Of a stretch of 64,000 nt of DNA, positions 34,425-45,689 are shown one piece after another. The stretch comes from Adiantum capillus-veneris (taxonomy: Eukaryota > Streptophyta > Polypodiopsida > Polypodiales > Pteridaceae). Numbering within the stretch: position 1 is the first letter of the stretch; each line of letters begins with the position of its first letter. Below the pieces are notes generated by a model. That model did no database searches. It had not been told where the DNA came from and saw only the letters and a program-made list of their open reading frames with translations. The position numbers were made by a program, and so were the translations under genes. The DNA lies in contig CM043959.1 of assembly GCA_014529385.2 (NCBI GenBank), forward strand, positions 49,359,122 through 49,423,121. The letters are read 5' to 3'.

Positions 34425-35150
34425 AGCCATGTGTCCCATTTTAGCACATAGCATGTCCCTTGACCTCCCAAACCATATCGGATGGCTGTGTGACTTTTTA
34501 GGAGTGGTTGAATGGTGCTCACACCAATTTGTGCAAAGTCTCATGGTCATCCAATATGGTTTGGTCGGTCTCGATCCATATTATGCACTAAAATGGGTTA
34601 TATGAGCCATATGTCCCATTTTAGCGTATAGTACGGGCCTTGATTGCCCATACTATATTGGATGGCAATGAAACTTTATAGGGGTGGTTAAGTGGTTCTC
34701 ACACCCATTCGTGAAAAGTCTCATGGCCATCTAGTATGGTTTGGATAGTCCCAAACCATACTATGTGCTAAAATGGAATGCATGGCTCATATGACACATT
34801 TTAACACATATTATGGGCTTTGACCGCACATACCATATTGGATGGCTATGAAACTTTGCACGGGTTGTGAAATGGTTCTCAACCCCATCCATGAAAAGTC
34901 TTGTGACCATCCAATATGTTTTGGGTGGTCGCGAACCATACTATGTGCTCAAATGGCCATAACACATACTATGGACCTTGACCACCCATGCCAGTTTGGA
35001 TGGATATGCAACTTTTTAGGGGTGGGGGTGATAACATAATATAGTTTGGGCAGTCCCGACCCATACTATGTGCTAAAATGGACCGTACGGCTCACATGTC
35101 CCAGTTTAGCGCACAATATGGGCCTTGACTGCCCATTCCATATTAGATGG
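34425..35150. repeat. Satellite block 1, ~180-bp units
   Basis: About four and a half units, beginning near 34437, 34617, 34797, 34957 and 35096. Each has CATTTTAGCACATAGTATGG and, later, its near reverse complement CCATACTATGTGCTAAAATG. GGATGGCTATGAAACTTT and a near-complement TCATGGCCATCC form a second inverted pair. Confidence 0.87.
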
Positions 35151-36425
35151 CCATGACACTTTGCAGAGGTAGGTAAAGCACTTAAATCCCCACCCTTGCA
35201 AAGCTTCATGGGCAACAAAATTTGTCTCAATGGTCTACTGTGGCACAATCGCCAGTTTTTGACCATTGGGCCCTTAGCAAAGCAAAAATGAAAAAATTGG
35301 TGATTGTGCCACCCTAAACTGATGAGACGGGATGGACATGAAACATTGCAGGGGTAGGGAGAGCACCTAAATCCCTGCCCCTACAAAGTTTCATGGGCAT
35401 CGTAATCCGTCTCGACAATCTACGGTGGCACAATCAGCATTTTTTGACCATTGGGTCCTTAGCAAAGCCAAAACAAAAAAATTGACGATTGTGCCACCCT
35501 AAATCAACGTGATGAGAGCGGATGGCCATGAATCTTTGCAAGGGTAGGAAAAGCACTACTAGACCAACAAGACGGGAGCGGATGGCCATGAGACATTGCA
35601 CAGGCAAGGAGAGCACTTAGATCCTTGCCTCTGCAAAGTTTCATGGGCATCGTAATCCGTCTCGATGGTCTACTGTGGCACAATCGCTAGTTTTTGACCG
35701 TTGAGCCCTTAGCGAAGCCAAAACAAAAATATTGGCGATTGTGCCACCTAGACCGACGAGACGGGAGTGGATGTCCATGAGACATTGCAAGGATGGATAA
35801 AGCACCTAAATCCCCACCATTGCAAAGTATCATGGCCATTGTAATCCATCTCGACGGTTTTTGGTGGCACAATGGCAAGTTTTTTACCATTGGGCCCTTA
35901 GCGAAGCCAAAATGAAAAAATTGGCGATTGTGCCACCCTAGACAGACGAGACACGAGCGGATGGACATGAAACTTTGCACAGGTAGGTAAAGAACTTAAA
36001 TCCTCGTCCTTGCAAATTATCATGGGCAATGCAATCCGTCTCGACGGTCTACTATGGCACAATCACTAGTTTTTGACCATTGGGTACTTAGTGAAGCCAA
36101 AACAAAAAAATTGGTGATTGTGCCACCTTAGACCAACAAGACTGGAGTGGATGGCCATGAAACTTTGCAAGGGTTGGGAAACACTTAAATCCCCATCCCT
36201 ACAAAGTTTCATGGGCAACGCAATCCGTCTCAATGGTCTATTGTGGCACAATCGCCAGGTTTTGACCATTGGGTCCTAAGCGAAGCCAAAACAAAACAAT
36301 TGGCGATTGTGCCACCCTAGACCGACGAGACGAGAGTGGATGGACATGAAACATTGTAGGGGTAGGGAAAGCACCTAGATCCCCACCCGTGTAAAGTTTC
36401 ATGGTCTTCACAATACGTCTCGTGG
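35151..36425. repeat. Satellite block 2, ~187-bp units
   Basis: About six and a half units, marked by TTTTTGACCATTGGG near 35255, 35438, 35692, 35881, 36072 and 36258. Each unit holds two inverted pairs: GGCACAATCGCCAG with TTGGCGATTGTGCC, and GACGAGACGG...CATGAAACTTTGCA with TGCAAAGTTTCATG...CCGTCTCG. It shares the second pair with block 1, so the two blocks are related. Confidence 0.9.
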
Positions 36426-36930
36426 AAACCTTCTCTTATGGCCTTCCCCCAACAAAGGGGTTTTACCCGTTTGCCGGCCCGTGGGTCATGGTTCTTGGGG
36501 GATTTGTCGGCCCACACCGGATTGTGTACAACTATAAGATAGTGGTGCTCGGTTGAAACGGGAACAGGAAAGACGGTGGTGCGAAGGACGGGTGAGGTGA
36601 GGTGACGAGTTTCCCACACCCCTCTTGTGACGTTGGGATGCACCCCCCCCCCCCCCCCCCCCCCCCGGGGCGAGTGCTAAGGCTACCTTCCATCCACGAG
36701 CTTGGCTACTTTCGGGCTGTTTTCAGGTCTAGCGGGGCTCAAGGCGCTCGGGGTGGCCGATGCGGCTCGATAGGCAATGAGTGATGGTAGACCGTGTCCA
36801 GGGCTAAGGCAGCGACTACAGTAAGCTCCCGCCTGGGCCCCCGCAGTGTGATCAAGGAGCGCGATGGATGTTTTTTTCGCCACAAACTACGTGGGGCTTG
36901 TATCGATATGGAAGCTCTCGAACCCATGTG
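36426..36930. other. GC-rich segment of unknown origin, with 25-base poly(C)
   Basis: Base composition changes sharply from its AT-rich neighbours. A run of about 25 C lies at 36642-36666. Overlapping open frames occur on the - strand (36683-36933), but none shows a known domain. An organelle-derived insert is possible but not shown. Confidence 0.4.
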
Positions 36931-37354
36931 CATAAGTAAACCAAAAGCTATTTGATAAAAAATCTTTCTTTTTGTGATCCAATGATATTTTAACTAAATA
37001 GAATTTTATTATTAATTTACACTTTAAAAAAATAAAAAATACATCTTTTTGATTAAATAATCAGGTTGAGATATCTTGATTTTTAATTTATTTACATTAT
37101 TTTTAAAAAAATGACATGGCTATTGAGGTGGCCATGCATGAATGACTAATCCATGTGGCAAGCTGATCTGAATGACTGATGACATGGAATGCAAAGATGG
37201 AAAGATGAGGTGACGGATGGGATCCCCTCATTTTCCATGTCATATGATGACGTGTTAAAATGGTGACATGTAATGATTGGGTGGCAAAAAAGGACATGAT
37301 GAGCTGGCAAGGTGGAGATGCGGCATGCTTGGTGGCTCATGAGGTGGCAAGTGA
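36931..37354. other. AT-rich flank of element C
   Basis: No gene. Scattered ACATGG/CCATGT words give it a weak repeated texture. It ends at the LTR start of element C; the five bases before it (AGTGA) would be the left half of a target duplication, but the right half is outside the window. Confidence 0.5.
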
Positions 37355-38112
37355 TGTAACATTTAATGGCCTAGTAACTTGTGTGTAGCGGAAAATAACA
37401 TGACATAGTGAGCATTTCATTAGAATAGATTCCTAATGAGCATAACAAGAGTGCTTGGGTGGAGAGAGCAACAAAAAGTATAACACCTAGTTAGATAGGC
37501 ATGAACACTACTTCAAAAGAGAGAAAATTTAAGCTATTGACAACATTTGAGGACCGGATTTACATGGAGCCGGTCCCCCCTCCACGGTACCCCCTCCAAA
37601 AGAATTTGTATAATGGGTTTCTCCCATCAAGAGAGACATTTACAATACAATTCTTTGTGTTCCTTCAATACTAGCTAGTGCAATGAAGATGGAAGCTTCA
37701 AGCACTAAGCGAAACACTTATAAAACACAACATCAATTCCCTCACTCAGACCCAAGACCTCACACACCTTCAAAGATGGTGAGAGCTAGCCGGGTATGAG
37801 AGTAGATTGAGAGGAAGGAGTAGTCTTACGAGAAAGATGTATATCTCCTCACATAATCACTCATATTAGCATATCATAGCTTACTAATTAGCACGGTAGA
37901 GGAGATGAGCATGCATTGAAGCTTGGCTCTTGGTTGGATTTGCACTACAAAGCCAAGAGTTGTTGGTGTAGGCCTCCCTTCTCCAAGCTTGGAGTATATG
38001 ATAAGCTTTTCATTAAAGCTTGAGAAGGAGAGAGAGAGAGAGAGAGTCTTGTGTGAGTTTGTAAGTGATAATGCTTCACAAATCAGCCCCCTCACTCATC
38101 TTTGTCGACCCC
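37355..38112 (-). repeat. Element C 3' LTR, distal part
   Basis: Starts TGTAACATTT on the + strand and aligns with 63033-63797 over its whole length, with small indels. It ends at the ACCCC target of element B. The homologous open frames around 37923 and 63671 are LTR sequence, not genes. Confidence 0.92.
38108..38112. repeat. Target site duplication of element B, left (ACCCC)
   Basis: ACCCC precedes the LTR here and recurs at 56528-56532 after the other LTR. The uninterrupted site is 63793-63797. Confidence 0.95.
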
Positions 38113-38736
38113 TGTTTGGGCGGTTACGCCGCTAGCGGAAGCTAAATAGCGAGAACTCAACCAACAATAGAATTTGTCAAACGAGGACGAAGCTTGACCC
38201 GCAAGCGCATGGAAACAACTAGGTGGGTGTCAAATCACCTACTCGACCTTCTAATGACAATCACTACTAAGGAAATCAAATCTAAGTTCTAAAATATGCA
38301 AGTGACTGAAATCCGTACTACGAACGAATGCTATACGAAATAGGATCTAGAATCATTGAATCGATCTCAAACTCAAGGGGAAGTCTATGCACTAGGTAAG
38401 AACAACACCCTAAAGACTTGAACTGCAAAATCAACCTATAACCACTCCGTGCGGTAAACGCGTATGAAGACAGGCAAAAAAATACAGGTGATCGAAACTT
38501 GACCCCGATGGTACTAATGTGTAGCTCTACTCGTTGTGGTTCTATAGATATGCTGCACGCTCTATTCCGACACACGAGTTGGAAGAAAACTCACACCGAA
38601 GCTCGTAGGAACTTACCACACATAGAAGCCGATAGAGCGCACTCTTGGTATCAGTGCGTACCTCTCGCCGTTGCTAACACAATGGCGGTGTCGCTTCTCC
38701 CATGGCGGCTCCGTAGCTCGCGTAGCAAGTAGATAA

Positions 38737-38817
<81 letters not shown>

Positions 38818-39104
38818 ACACAGTCACGGCGCTCAAAAACTCACTTTGATTAATAAACTGAATCCCTTAGGTTACAAAAACTTTGGCTTATATACCTCAG
38901 CCTTGGAGGTGAGAACATCTCTAACTAATTACATCAGCAAGTGAAATTACTTCGGGATTACAAGCTGGAAACTCAATTGAGTCCCGTTACTTAATGAATG
39001 GCTCAATTCAAAATCAATGTCGGAAAGACATTTATTACAATCAATGGTTACAAAAATGATGAGTGTGAGCAAAAATGTGGGTGTGATCCTCTGCTGGCTC
39101 AACA
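38113..39104 (-). repeat. Element B 3' LTR
   Basis: 992 bp, nearly identical to 55500-56527. It contains a CT microsatellite (about 38733-38815) that differs in length from the other LTR. Short open frames in it are not genes. Confidence 0.96.
38887..38894 (-). promoter_or_regulatory. LTR TATA box candidate (3' LTR)
   Basis: On the - strand it reads TATATAAG, with GGCTGAGG just upstream. Position within the LTR leaves about 770 bp for R and U5, which would include the GA microsatellite. Conserved in the other LTR. Confidence 0.55.
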
Positions 39105-39116
39105 CTCCCCCCCTCC
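39105..39116 (-). promoter_or_regulatory. Polypurine tract of element B
   Basis: GGAGGGGGGGAG on the - strand directly abuts the 3' LTR start (TGTTGAG). This is the normal place for the plus-strand primer. Confidence 0.9.
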
Positions 39117-39153
39117 GCGTTCATGTCGTCCCTGACATGACCTTTATGCTTGG

Positions 39154-42100
39154 TCAATAAAGTCCTGTCGTCTTGAGCATCTGCAAATGTGATTCGTATC
39201 GCAGGTTGCCGATGGTCAAGGTTGGGCCGAATATTTTGCTTTCGTGGGTGAAAAAGCCGGTGTAGAAAGCTTCTTCGAATGTTTGCATGTGGAAGCTAGG
39301 CAAAAACATAATCCTCTGGTATAGGAGGTGCAACACTTTTGGAGAAGGCTGCAATGAAAGGTCATACATCATATCAGTCACTGTGTCGGCCGTCGATAGT
39401 AGACTCGAGGTCGTGGCTTTATCTGGCGCGAACACTTCAATGCAAGCTAAGAGAGTCCTGCAAATTTTCTTGAGCATCTGACACGAAAGGTCAGGAGAGC
39501 CAGTAAAGAGCTTGATGGTGCCCGTTAGGGTTTTCACCATGTAGGCTTTACCTATTCTCTCTCCTGCCTTTGGTCCTGGAATCCTGGGGTAATTAAGCCA
39601 ATTTGGCTTCTTTTCTGCAATCCTGCCATGCTCTTTCCAGCTTCTGACTCTTGGCACCGGGCAGAAGGTTGCATCCTCCCGAATCTCCTTTGGTGCCTCT
39701 ACCAAGTAGATGAGGTAGGCTGGGTATTTGTTCAGCCAACCTTTCCTCCATCTAGGCTGCGAATCTACAATCTTCTTTGATTGTTCCTCTTTTGTGATGT
39801 CGCCTTCGTAAAGAGCGACATACTGCTCCTCCTCTATTCTCTTTTTCGTTTTTATCACTTCAAACTTCATCAAAGGGAAAGGCAGGCTGGGTTGCATCCA
39901 CTCTTCATGGAGCACTTTTGTGTCTAATCCCTGAAGTCTAATGGAGATTAGGAGTCTCCTCTCCCATTCCATTTCCGCCTTGGCACTCTCCTCTGTTGAC
40001 TTTTCTATTTGGTCATGGAGCCTTTGTTCTTCTTCTTCAGAGATTCCTGAAGTTGAGGCCACCTCTTGAACTGGGGCTGGATCTTCAATTGTGGTTGCCT
40101 CTCTAGTTTCTGGTAGCTCTATGGCTGCTCCACCTGATCCTTCTTGTGGTGTCTCTGTCTCTCTTCTTTGTTGCTCTTGTAGATCTTGGAGCTGTTTGCG
40201 GAGGGTCTCATTCTCTGTTCTTAGTGTTTGATTTTCTAAAGTGAGCCTCTCCTCTGTTGCCAATGATCCCTCCGCAATGTGCAACCTTTGCACTTGCTCT
40301 AATCTTAGCTCTCTTTGTAAGCTTTGGACCTGGTCTTCCAGAGCTGGTACAAGAGCTCCCTCTTGTTCGGTTCCTGCTCTGCTAGCTCTAGGGGTAGTCC
40401 TGAGTCTAGTGATTGTTCTTTCTTGGAGCTCGACTCTTTCCCTTAGCTCAATGAGCTCATCTTTAGCCGCCTCCAAGTCGTCTTCCATCCGCTTCCTTGC
40501 TTCCTGTGCACTTGTTACTTCTCTTGAAGCCTCGGCTAGCTGGAGTATCAAGCCATCTCTCTCGTTTTCCGCATCGTAGAGTGATGCTTTATGACTTTCA
40601 GATTCAGTCATAGCATCCTCTAATTTCCTCTACAACTCGGCTTCCCTATGTTTGGCTGTCTCAATCTCCACTTCCTTTGCCTTGGATCTTTCTTTGATCT
40701 TGTTGAGCAGTTCATGCACCATGTGCATGTCTTTTTCATCTTCATCTGTCAACTCTAAAGCTTTTTTGGCCACCACCTCCACTGGCTTCGGCTCTTCTAG
40801 TACGTTCTGCTCGTCCAGTTTTTCATCACTTTCTTTTGTACTCTTTGTATTTTCCTCTGTCCCTCTCCGATCATCTCGTTTTTGTAGGGTGATCCCATAA
40901 ACCGCCTCAAGGGCCTCTTCTTCAGTGTACCCTATCGCTACCAGATCCTCATAATCGTTTTTCTTTTGCTGAATTGGTTCTATCTCCTTTTCCTTGGTCC
41001 CGGCCTCCGGCTTTTCCATACCAGCCGTGTCCATCTCTACTGTGGTCTCTTCCATAATGATTTCCGTCTTCTTCGGGCTTGGTACATCAGTAAAGGAGGG
41101 CTGATTGTCCTCAGTCATCTTGGCTTTCCCTTTGTTTGCTTGCCCGTCTTTCTCTTGAGGTTCAGTAGACTCATCTACTTTCTTCTTCCCCTTGTCGTCC
41201 TTTTTCAGCTCAGCTTTTAAAAGTTGTACTTCCTCTTCAGTGTATGGCTCGACAGGTTGCTGCTCCAATATAGCCTCTGACTCCTCATAAGCTCTAATAT
41301 ATTGATCATATTGATCAACATGTGGCCTGGCTGAGCTAGTTCTGACTTTAGTGGGGTCTGGAACCCACTTTTCTTCAAAGTCCCCCTTTAGAGCTCTTTC
41401 CGCTCTAAACTGCTCCACCAGTCTTTCCATTCTTGCCGCTTTCTGACTTTTGGTTTTCTTGGGAGAAACCTTCTTCTTTGCTTTCTTCAGAAGCGGCTCA
41501 TCCACATCCTCTTCAGGTTCTGAAACTATTTCTAGTTTCCTGCGTGCTCTTGTGGACGCCCTCTTGGATACTTCCGGTTGTTCTTTCTTCTCATCGGCTT
41601 CTCTAAGCCACTCATTCTGGGAGGGAACCTTTGGCCATTGATCTCTGGCTCCAATAGCTTCATAAGCTATTCTTGTCAGAACTTCAGCTCCTCCTATATA
41701 CTTTGGCTTCTCGTTGTGCATGGCAATTACTTGCTCGTGGATGTGTTGAGCGTAATTCACCTCTTTTGGCATATTGCTCTTTAATGCCCATGTGATGGTG
41801 GTCGCAATGGCATGGGGCGGTGTCGTATACTTTTGCGGTCTTTTACTGCAAATATGGAGAAACTGGTTGTACAGTCGGCAAAGGGTTGCCGCTCTTTGGT
41901 TTGCCATATCTCCATAAGTTGCATCCTGTTTCTTGGACCCATAAACCTCTATAGCCTCCCTTCTTTCCCTGAAAGAGCTCCCTTTGTTGTTCAGCTTCAA
42001 TGCATCTGCAATGAGCTGTGGAGTGATCTGTACCTCTACTTTCTCTCCATCTATTGCTGTCAATGTGGCTTTCCCATCCTTCTGAATGGAGGTTGCCAAC

Positions 42101-42429
42101 TCATACACTCTTCTTGTATCTACACCTGATGGTCTCGAGGTGAAGAATCTGTGCAAGTCTGCCCTTTCCAGGTACCTGCTGATGTTCTCTGACCTGCTAT
42201 AATCCACCAATTCTTGTGGGATCATCAGTATATCCACTGCTTGCCCTTGAGGATCTCTGAAAGTCCCCTGGTAGATCTTTATTCCCTCTTGTTCCAGTAC
42301 TGCTTCCTCCACCCAAGTTTTGGTTGGCTTGAGGGTTTCTGCTGGAATGTCAAAGGGTTTCGCTTCTGCAAGAGCATCTTTGATTGTCGGTCTTTTTCTC
42401 TTCGTTGCCGATAACTTGGCGGAATCCAT
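39154..42429 (-). pseudogene. Second ORF: coiled-coil protein in envelope position, copy B
   Basis: About 1,091 codons from MDSAKLSATKRKRPT, with one in-frame TAG at 40630-40632 where copy A has CAG. The layout is as in copy A: N-terminal globular region, charged middle with a UBA-like YEDLVAIGYTEEEALEAVYG stretch, then heptad-rich coiled coils. Copy B also keeps the C-terminal ~200 residues missing in A (WRKGWLNKYPAYLIYLVEAP, then FLPSFHMQTFEEAFYTGFF). No transmembrane segment or signal peptide. The position between pol and the 3' LTR is where env-like ORFs sit in Athila-type elements, but the sequence does not resemble an envelope. Confidence 0.82.
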
Positions 42430-42595
42430 GGATCCTGTAACTCCAATTTCAGAAGTTAGCGTCTTTTTAGTACTGAAAGCCGAAATGAAGCTTTTAACTA
42501 TTCAAATGACTTGAAAATTGAAACGTGAGCTATTCAGGGCCTAAGGATGCAGGGTAGGTGAAAAAATATGCAAACTGGGCTCAAAATCATGCTGG

Positions 42596-42902
42596 AGACA
42601 TCATACGCGTATGATGTCTTTTGTGTCAAAATGACTTCATATTGGTTGTGCTTGTAGCTGATAGTGTATTCATGAGTATCATATGCTTGGATTTGAGTTT
42701 GGATCCCATTTGGTCAAGTTTTGGCCAGTTTAGTCCAGATCAGGCTCTTGGCAAAATTTTGAAAGGGAATTGGATTTTATTATCCAAATTGGATAAAACT
42801 TGGTGGTTCACCTTCAAATGGCATGTAGATCACTTCTGTTTGGTGGTTGAAGCCCTGAGGTGCCAAAATCACATAGTGAGACATCATACGCGTATGATGT
42901 CT
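42596..42902. repeat. Two 24-bp palindromes, copy B spacer
   Basis: Perfect copies of AGACATCATACG plus its reverse complement at 42596-42619 and 42879-42902, 283 bp apart. They match the sites at 11006 and 10723 of copy A. Confidence 0.94.
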
Positions 42903-43155
42903 TTTAGTGTATTTTTGGACCAAATTTCTCTATAAGCCTTGGATATGGCTTTAGATAGGCTTATTCAGTGGATTTATGAATTTTGGATAGATTTTGGGCT
43001 AAAGATTTCCAGCTCATTGGATATGTTGTGAAGCCACCTATTTGGTTGAACTTGACTTTGGCTCCCCGTTCTCCATCTTTCTCCATTTGGTTGCCCGAAA
43101 GCGTCTTTTTCACCATCGGTAAGTGAATCAGCTTTCTTTTGGGTTTTGCTTGCAA

Positions 43156-43178
43156 ACATAAGTCATCCATGTATATTT
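43156..43178 (-). repeat. 23-nt copy of the RT active-site segment, copy B
   Basis: Identical on the - strand to the RT segment at 48207-48229. Shared with copy A, so it was present in their common ancestor. Confidence 0.85.
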
Positions 43179-44360
43179 GAAGCTGTTTGTGAAGTTTCAT
43201 GTCATTTGGTCGTCAATTTTAGCCGTTATGCCAAAATGACGCTTTGTGTGTCCGCAGCCGAATCGGTTGTTCCGACCTACTTTTGGTGATCCAAACCCGG
43301 AGATACTCCATGGTTGCATTGCCCTCGATGTTGTTAAGCTTCCTGAGAAGTTTTGTGTCGTTTCGACAACTTTTTCCTGTTTGCCTCTTGCAGGCTCTGT
43401 TGACCTAGGGTTTTTCAAGTCGTTCTTTTTCGAGCTTTGAGTGTTAGAAACCCATCTTCTATGTTAGGGTAACCCACCCCTATGTTCTTGCAAGGTTTGG
43501 TTAGGCGGTTGTGCCACTACCTAGCATTCTACCGCATTCCCCGTCTGCTCTTGTTTCTTGGTTTTGGTCAGTTTTCGCGACAAAAGTTAACGATAAGCAT
43601 CAAAAGCTTATGGCAACGAGTCTACCTCTCATGTCTGGTGTCCTCTGAGCTCTCGTAGCAGTCGTAGAAGGCGGTAGAAGGTCGGATGGTCCTGTGTGCT
43701 CTTTGCTCTCTCCAAGAAGGTAATAGTGGAAATGAGCTTGAAAGTGATGTGAAAAATACTTAACTTCGGACTTCCCGGATCACTTGTTACCAAATTTGAC
43801 ATGTGCTCCTATCTCGTCGTGAAATGCACTTTAAGATTTGAAATTTCTCAATTTGGACTCCGTTTGACCTGTTTCTGAGAAATCTGTCCACTTTGCCAAA
43901 ATTCTGTCATTTCAGGCTTTCCGCAACTTTTTCAGAATTGTACCCAATTTTTACCATGGGTTGCCCTTGTCATTAGGACCATCACCGTCTATTCTTTTCT
44001 TTTTTTCGATCTCATTTCATCTGCTTTTTTATTTTTCTTTTACTTTTATCAAGAAAATCAAAAATAAAGGAAAATAGCAAATTGAAGCCAAAAAATTCCA
44101 AACATACATGATAAATAGCTGGTAACCCTGTCTATATGAATATACACTTATTTGTGATTTCTGGACTTGGATTACCACTTTTTTCCACTTTTTAGCTCCA
44201 AAAACACTCTTATTTAGTGATATTTACACGTCTAGAGACCCAAATTCATCATTTGATCTCTTCTTGTTGCAAAACAAGGTATATAAGGGCATAAATATTA
44301 TCAATATCCGCAATCAAACATAAAAATTGCAAAATCATGTAAGACACTGCCCTTGTAATA

Positions 44361-45689
44361 TTATTTTTGTTTTTCTTTGTTTTTGGCGCTTATAGCTGCT
44401 TTGTAACTCTTGTATACCTGTATACCTCCCCCCTTCCTAGTCTGAGTCCTCCCGGACGAGTATGAAGTGTCTGTGGGCGAAGCATTGTAGTTGTTTTGGT
44501 CATAAGTTCCCAATGCAATTGCAGAGCGATGATACAGCAGTCTTTCCAATAAAGCTGCTCTTTGTTTGATTGAAGGATTGGTGGTCGGGTTTTGGATTGG
44601 TTTTGGCACTTCGGTAGCAGAATCAGTAGATGGATTCTTCTTCACTTTGTTGTTCTTTTTCACAATCCAAATCTGCTTCCGCTTTGCTTGTGCTTGCCAC
44701 AAACTCTTTGCGACCCAAACCTGCTTTGTTTTTTGTGTTGATTTCCTCGCCTTGAAATACCTAGGAGTTTTCGTTGATTGTACTGAAGGGAGTTCCTGTT
44801 TACAAATCTTTGGGATCCAAATTTGCTTGCTATGGCTTTGTGCCGTCATGAACTTCTTTGGAATCCAGATCTGTTTCACTGTCCTTGATTGTCTGGAATC
44901 ACTTTGTTGTCTGGTATTGAAGACTCTGTTTTCCACCTTTGTGTTCTCTGGCACAACCTTTTTTGGTCTCCATACCAACTTTGACTCCGTTTTTGTCCAA
45001 GGCTGATCTGTTATATTATTGCTTGTCTTCCTTATCCACTGTTGAGAATTCCTCGTCGAAGAGTAATCCAGTTGTATAGAAACTTTTGGTTGCCATTGCT
45101 TCTTCTTTTTCTCTGGTTTTTGTTTACCTTTGTCTTTGGATTCGTCCTTTGGAGTTGGCTCTTCTCCTTTGGTGAACTTAACTGATTGACTTTCACCTTC
45201 GTATTTGATAAGCACTGATTTAGAACTCCAGTCAATCATTGCATTGTATTGCCTCTGCCATGGTTGTCCTAGCAACAATGGTTGTTGTGTAGCTTGGTCT
45301 TCAACCACGTAAAACATATGCGGATACACATACTGGTTAATCTGTATATGTAAAACTGTGCATCCGACAGTTTTGATTGAATTCTCAGAGTAACTCTTTA
45401 ACTCTTGCTTGGCAGTTTGTAGTTTAGTGTCATTTGTCAATTGTCTATACAAACTGAGTGAAAGTAGGTTAGTTTGAGCTCCTGAATCCAATAGTGCTTT
45501 GGCTTTGATTTGGTTGGTTCCTACTTTGCATTCAATGATGGGTTCTTCTTTGTCATTATCCATTTCTGTTATACTGACTGCGTTTATTCGTATTGCTCCT
45601 TCATTGCGCTGTTTCTGACGCAGTAGTCTTCTTTTCTCCATTCTTTCCTTCGCCTCGGCTTGCGCTTCCTCCACAATCTTTTTCTTTTT
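44361..45689 (-). pseudogene. pol: Second retropepsin domain and basic Trp-repeat tail, copy B
   Basis: End of the polyprotein frame. IIECKVGTNQIKAKALLDSGA with the Asp codon at 45486-45488, TNLLSLSLYRQL, HMFYVVEDQ and LLLGQPWQRQYNAMIDWSS give the pattern of a retropepsin: an Asp-Ser-Gly active-site loop, then a hydrophobic-Gly motif about 85 residues later. The Lys-rich tail carries a repeated motif: LVWRPKK, QIWIPKK, QIWIPKI, QVWVAKS, QIWIVKK. This part is free of stops to 44361. It is in frame with integrase, so it would be made as part of the polyprotein. Confidence 0.82.

Larger units (their letters stand above)
42430..44360 (-). other. Non-coding spacer between pol and second ORF, copy B
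   Basis: About 1.9 kb, homologous to 8383-11194 of copy A but lacking ~790 bp. It holds two of the palindromes (42596-42619 and 42879-42902), the RT-derived 23-mer (43156-43178) and the internal purine tract (44425-44438, at the pol end). No gene. Confidence 0.8.

Noticed and set aside
36683-36933. Ala/Arg-rich open frames as host genes
   Set aside because: Several overlapping frames are open because of high GC, and none has a recognisable domain.
38499-38732. 77-residue open frame repeated at 55886-56119
   Set aside because: It lies inside the LTRs of element B and exists twice because the LTRs are copies.
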